Assembly: GCA_963664655.2 (NCBI GenBank)
Contig: OY761554.1
Coordinates: 4,092,001 to 4,156,000, forward strand
Direction of reading: 5' to 3'
DNA: 64,000 nt
Source of the DNA: Desulfospira sp963664655
Lineage (GTDB): Bacteria; Desulfobacterota; Desulfobacteria; Desulfobacterales; Desulfobacteraceae
Numbering within the stretch: position 1 is the first letter of the stretch; each line of letters opens with the position of its first letter. Under the pieces are notes generated by a model. It was given only the letters and a program-made list of their open reading frames with translations, made no database searches and was not told the origin of the DNA. The position numbers and the translations under genes are program-made. Positions 60,685 through 64,000 of this stretch are shown piece after piece.

Positions 60685-63300
60685 ATGACAGGCAACGAAG
60701 CCCGGAAAATTTTTCTCGATTATTTTAAAAAACACGGCCATCAGCATGTCCGATCTTCTTCCCTTGTTCCCCAGGACGACCCCACACTTTTATTTGTTAA
60801 TGCGGGCATGGTTCAATTCAAGCGGGTGTTCACCGGGGATGAAAAAAGAGATTACGCCACGGCCGTGACATCCCAGAAATGCGTCAGGGCCGGCGGCAAA
60901 CACAATGACCTTGAAAATGTCGGGTACACGGCCCGCCACCATACCTTTTTTGAAATGCTGGGGAATTTTTCCTTTGGCCATTATTTTAAGGACAAGGCCA
61001 TTGAATTGGGCTGGGATTTGCTCACCAACGGGTATGGGTTTGATCCGGAAAAACTGTATGTATCCGTGTTTCTCGATGATGATGAAGCCTATGGCATATG
61101 GCGGGACAAAATCGGCGTGCCCGAGGACAGAATCGCCCGGTTAGGGGAAGCGGACAACTTCTGGGCCATGGGGGATACCGGCCCCTGCGGCCCGTGCAGC
61201 GAGATTCACATTGACCGGGGGCAAGCCTTTGGCTGCGGCAGCAAAGACTGTGCGGTCGGGTGTGACTGCGACCGGTGGCTTGAGCTTTGGAACCTGGTGT
61301 TCATGCAGTATGAACGAGATGAGCAGGGCAACATGACCCCTTTGCCCAAACCCAGCATTGATACGGGCATGGGGCTTGAGCGGATCATTTCCGTTCTTCA
61401 GGATGTGCCCACCAACTTTGATACGGACCTGTTTGTGCCCATCATGGACAAGGTCGGACAGCTTTCCGGCAAAAAGAGAAACCAGTCCCGGGAAGTGGAA
61501 GTGGCCATGAAGGTCATTGCCGACCATTCCAGGGCCTCTGCCTTTCTGATCAGTGACGGGGTCCTGCCCTCCAACGAAGGGCGTGGATACGTGCTTCGCC
61601 GCATCATGCGCCGGGCCATCCGGTACGGGCGCAGCATCGGCCTTGTCAACCCCTTTCTCCATGAAACCGTTCAAACCGTGTTTTCCATTATGGACGAGGC
61701 CTATCCGGAGCTTAAAGAATCTGCCGCCTTTATTTTAAACGTGGTGAAAAATGAAGAGGAAAAGTTTCTCGAAACCCTTGAAACCGGCATGAAACTGCTG
61801 GAATCCACCCTGGAAGACCTTCATGCCCGAAATCAAACAATGATTCCGGGATCGGTCATCTTCAAGCTTTATGACACCTATGGGTTCCCGGTGGATATCA
61901 TCACCGACCATGTCAAGGAAATGGACATGGCGCTGGACCTTGAGGGATTTGACAAGGCCATGGCCGAACAAAAGGCAAGGTCCAAATCCAAAAAGAAATT
62001 TGAAGGGGTCGGAGATGTCTATAAACCGTTGACCTCAGCCGGTGTAAAGACCGTTTTTAAAGGGTATGATGCCCTTGAGACGGATTCCGAACTGCTCATG
62101 GTGGTACAGGATGACCAGGAGGTCAGCCCGGCAACGTCAGGGGATGAGGTTGAACTGGTCACCCGGGAAACCGTATTTTATGCCGAATCCGGGGGCCAGG
62201 CGGGTGACCGGGGCGTTTTTGAAAACAGTGCCTGCACCATAGAGATCACCGACACCGTGTCGGATCCGTCCGGGCTTTATATTCATAAAGGCAGGGTGGT
62301 GTCAGGGGAATGCCGGAAAGGGGATGTCTTTACCCTTAAGGTGGATGCCCGGCGGCGCCAGGCAACGGCCATTAACCATACCGCTACCCATATTCTTCAT
62401 TCAGCCCTTAGAAAAGTCCTGGGGGATCATGTCAAACAGTCCGGCTCCCTGGTCACACCGGACCGGTTCAGGTTTGACTTTACCCATTTTAGCGGGGTTT
62501 CGGCCGAGGAACTTTCCGCCATTGAGACTGAGGTCAACCAGAGAATCCGGGAAAATCATGTGGTCTCCACCCGGGAAATGAAAATGGATGATGCGGTCAA
62601 AGCAGGGGCCACGGCCCTGTTCGAGGAAAAATACGGGGATGTGGTCCGGGTGGTGTCTCAAGGAGAATTCAGTCAGGAACTGTGCGGCGGCACCCATACC
62701 AGGGCCTCGGGAGATATCGGGCTGTTCCGGATTTTGTCCGAAGGGGCTGTGGCTTCCGGGGTCAGGCGGATTGAGGCCGTGACCGGCCAGGCCGCCCTGG
62801 ACACGGTCCATGCAGACCGGAACACCATTGAAACCGCTGCCGGCCTGCTCAAGGGGGCTAAAGATGAGGTGGTGACCAAGGTGGAAACCCTGATCAACGA
62901 GAAAAAGGCCCTTGAAAAAGAGCTTGAATCCATTAAGGCAAAGCTGGCCTCCAAATCCGTTGAAAATATTGAAGACAATATCCGCGAAATCAACGGCATT
63001 AAGGTGCTTTCCAAACGGGTGGAGATTGAAAATCCGTCCCAGCTTCGGGACCTTGCCGATAAATTCAAGGCAAAGCTTGGATCCGGTGTGCTGCTGCTTG
63101 GGGCCAAGTCCAATGAAAAGGCCCTGTTGATTGCCATGGTCACAGATGATCTGACAAAGCAGTACAAGGCCGGAGATATCGTTAAAAAGGCGGCCGGCAT
63201 TGTGGGCGGCGGCGGCGGCGGACGGCCTGACATGGCCCAGGCCGGGGGCACCAGGCCCGAGAACCTGGACAAGGCCCTAGAATCCGTGTTTGATCTTTAA
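60685..63300 (+). CDS. alaS: Alanine-tRNA ligase
   Basis: An 871-residue class II synthetase. Motif 1 and 2 regions are NAGMVQFKRVFTGDE and RHHTFFEMLGNFSFGHYF. The editing domain has INHTATHILHSALR and the zinc-binding CGGTHTRASGD, and a coiled C-Ala domain ends in GGGGGGRPDMAQAGG. It charges tRNA-Ala and clears mischarged Ser and Gly. Length is typical. AGGAGTG lies before the ATG. Confidence 0.98.
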   Translation: MTGNEARKIFLDYFKKHGHQHVRSSSLVPQDDPTLLFVNAGMVQFKRVFTGDEKRDYATAVTSQKCVRAGGKHNDLENVGYTARHHTFFEMLGNFSFGHYFKDKAIELGWDLLTNGYGFDPEKLYVSVFLDDDEAYGIWRDKIGVPEDRIARLGEADNFWAMGDTGPCGPCSEIHIDRGQAFGCGSKDCAVGCDCDRWLELWNLVFMQYERDEQGNMTPLPKPSIDTGMGLERIISVLQDVPTNFDTDLFVPIMDKVGQLSGKKRNQSREVEVAMKVIADHSRASAFLISDGVLPSNEGRGYVLRRIMRRAIRYGRSIGLVNPFLHETVQTVFSIMDEAYPELKESAAFILNVVKNEEEKFLETLETGMKLLESTLEDLHARNQTMIPGSVIFKLYDTYGFPVDIITDHVKEMDMALDLEGFDKAMAEQKARSKSKKKFEGVGDVYKPLTSAGVKTVFKGYDALETDSELLMVVQDDQEVSPATSGDEVELVTRETVFYAESGGQAGDRGVFENSACTIEITDTVSDPSGLYIHKGRVVSGECRKGDVFTLKVDARRRQATAINHTATHILHSALRKVLGDHVKQSGSLVTPDRFRFDFTHFSGVSAEELSAIETEVNQRIRENHVVSTREMKMDDAVKAGATALFEEKYGDVVRVVSQGEFSQELCGGTHTRASGDIGLFRILSEGAVASGVRRIEAVTGQAALDTVHADRNTIETAAGLLKGAKDEVVTKVETLINEKKALEKELESIKAKLASKSVENIEDNIREINGIKVLSKRVEIENPSQLRDLADKFKAKLGSGVLLLGAKSNEKALLIAMVTDDLTKQYKAGDIVKKAAGIVGGGGGGRPDMAQAGGTRPENLDKALESVFDL

Positions 63301-63319
63301 AAAATAAGGGGCCCGCACC

Positions 63320-64000
63320 ATGACCGCCTATTTTATTCGAAGGCTTTTGCTGGTAATCCCGACCTTTATCGGGATCACGGTCATGGTGTTTACCATTACC
63401 CGGTTTGTCCCGGGCGGCCCTATTGAACGGATTATTGCCGAAACCAGGGCCATGCAGATGGGGCAGGGGGGGGCATCAGGTTCCAGGGCCGCCCCCGGGG
63501 CAGACCAGCCCCTTTCCCAGGATCAGATTGACCAGCTTAAGGCCTATTACGGATTTGACAAGCCGGTCCTTGCCTCTTACATGGTCTGGCTTGGCAAGGT
63601 TCTCAGGGGCGATCTGGGGCGGTCTACCCGTTACCATGATCCGGTATGGGACATGATAAGGGACCGGATTCCCATTTCCCTTTATTTTGGAATCTTAAGC
63701 CTTTTGCTCATATACGGGGTCTGCATTCCCCTCGGGGTTACCAAGGCCATCTCCCATAAAACCCCATTTGACAATATCACATCGGCTGTGATTTTTACGG
63801 GATACGCTATCCCGGGCTGGGTGGCCGGTGTCTTAATGCTGGTGATGTTTGCTTCAAGAATAGACCTGTTCCCTTTAGGCGGCCTGGCCTCCGATTTTTT
63901 TGATGACATGAGTCTTACGGAAAAAATCCTTGATATCCTGTGGCATACGGTGCTGCCGCTGTTTGCCTATGTGGTGGGTTCTTTTACCGTTATGACGCTG
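63320..64000 (+). CDS. ABC transporter permease, YejB/DppB-like (3' partial)
   Basis: The frame from ATG 63320 is open to the window end (227 codons seen). The start TAYFIRRLLLVIPTFIGIT and FTITRFVPGGPIERI are characteristic of the BPD_transp_1 permeases of peptide transporters, close to YejB. QIDQLKAYYGFDKPVLASY and LRGDLGRSTRYHDPVWDMI follow, then membrane spans. It would import peptides with YejA/E/F-like partners expected beyond the window. It starts 20 bases after alaS. Confidence 0.9.
   Translation, partial: MTAYFIRRLLLVIPTFIGITVMVFTITRFVPGGPIERIIAETRAMQMGQGGASGSRAAPGADQPLSQDQIDQLKAYYGFDKPVLASYMVWLGKVLRGDLGRSTRYHDPVWDMIRDRIPISLYFGILSLLLIYGVCIPLGVTKAISHKTPFDNITSAVIFTGYAIPGWVAGVLMLVMFASRIDLFPLGGLASDFFDDMSLTEKILDILWHTVLPLFAYVVGSFTVMTL

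Overview
The window looks like a chromosome segment of a deltaproteobacterial (Desulfobacterota) anaerobe, most likely a Desulfobacteraceae-type sulfate reducer. This is inferred from gene content: an exosortase with fused EpsI domain inside a PEP-CTERM/exosortase exopolysaccharide locus, a selenocysteine tRNA, a free-standing TrpR-type regulator, many intergenic palindromic repeats, and clusters such as secA-clpS-clpA-aat. No rRNA, phage, CRISPR or replication origin was seen. Two tRNA genes, Gly(GCC) and Sec(UCA), are present.

Layout. (1) 1-8.4 kb, plus strand: surface-polysaccharide genes (partial sulfotransferase, formyltransferase, exosortase-locus polysaccharide deacetylase, two GT4 glycosyltransferases, a methyltransferase, a radical SAM/SPASM protein) ending in the exosortase. 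(2) 8.4-14.8 kb: an accessory island of six small toxin-antitoxin (TA) modules. They are separated by near-identical repeats and by fragments of one broken AlbA_2/winged-helix gene. Two unrelated modules share the same leader sequence of about 250 bp. (3) 15.0-24.7 kb, plus strand: the second half of the exosortase/exopolysaccharide locus (WecA-like priming transferase, PrsT-type TPR lipoprotein, export protein, outer-membrane beta-barrel, Wzz-like chain-length protein, tyrosine-kinase-like ATPase, ExeA-like ATPase). The TA island therefore separates two functionally linked blocks. (4) 24.8-34.2 kb: an ARMT1-like protein, a J-domain protein bracketed by identical 69-bp palindromes, a YfcE-like phosphoesterase, a Ste24-like protease, IHF, PurB, TrpR-family, Nudix and ornithine-cyclodeaminase-family genes. 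(5) 34.3-43.7 kb: tRNA-Gly, an OleD-like reductase, then a minus-strand run from an M23 peptidase through secA, clpS, clpA, aat and fxsA to an HDOD gene; it carries the N-degron pathway. (6) 43.8-48.1 kb: an aapJQMP-type general amino-acid ABC transporter with a MITE-like element between the binding protein and the permeases. (7) 48.3-64 kb: hemolysin III family, Nudix, M48-TPR, lipoprotein, NifU-like, KH-domain, SurE, tRNA-Sec, beta-propeller, M20 peptidase, LarC, PgpA, RecA, AlaS, and the start of a YejB/DppB-like permease cut by the window end.

The most striking non-coding content is several repeat families. One is an identical 69-bp perfect palindrome, one copy of which supplies the last six codons and stop of two convergent genes. 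Another is a MITE-like family with TGTTTGRACRAAA terminal inverted repeats (three copies). A third is a two-hairpin element (four copies) whose first stem shows compensatory changes. The fourth is the TA-island spacer, which also occurs at 49.4 kb.
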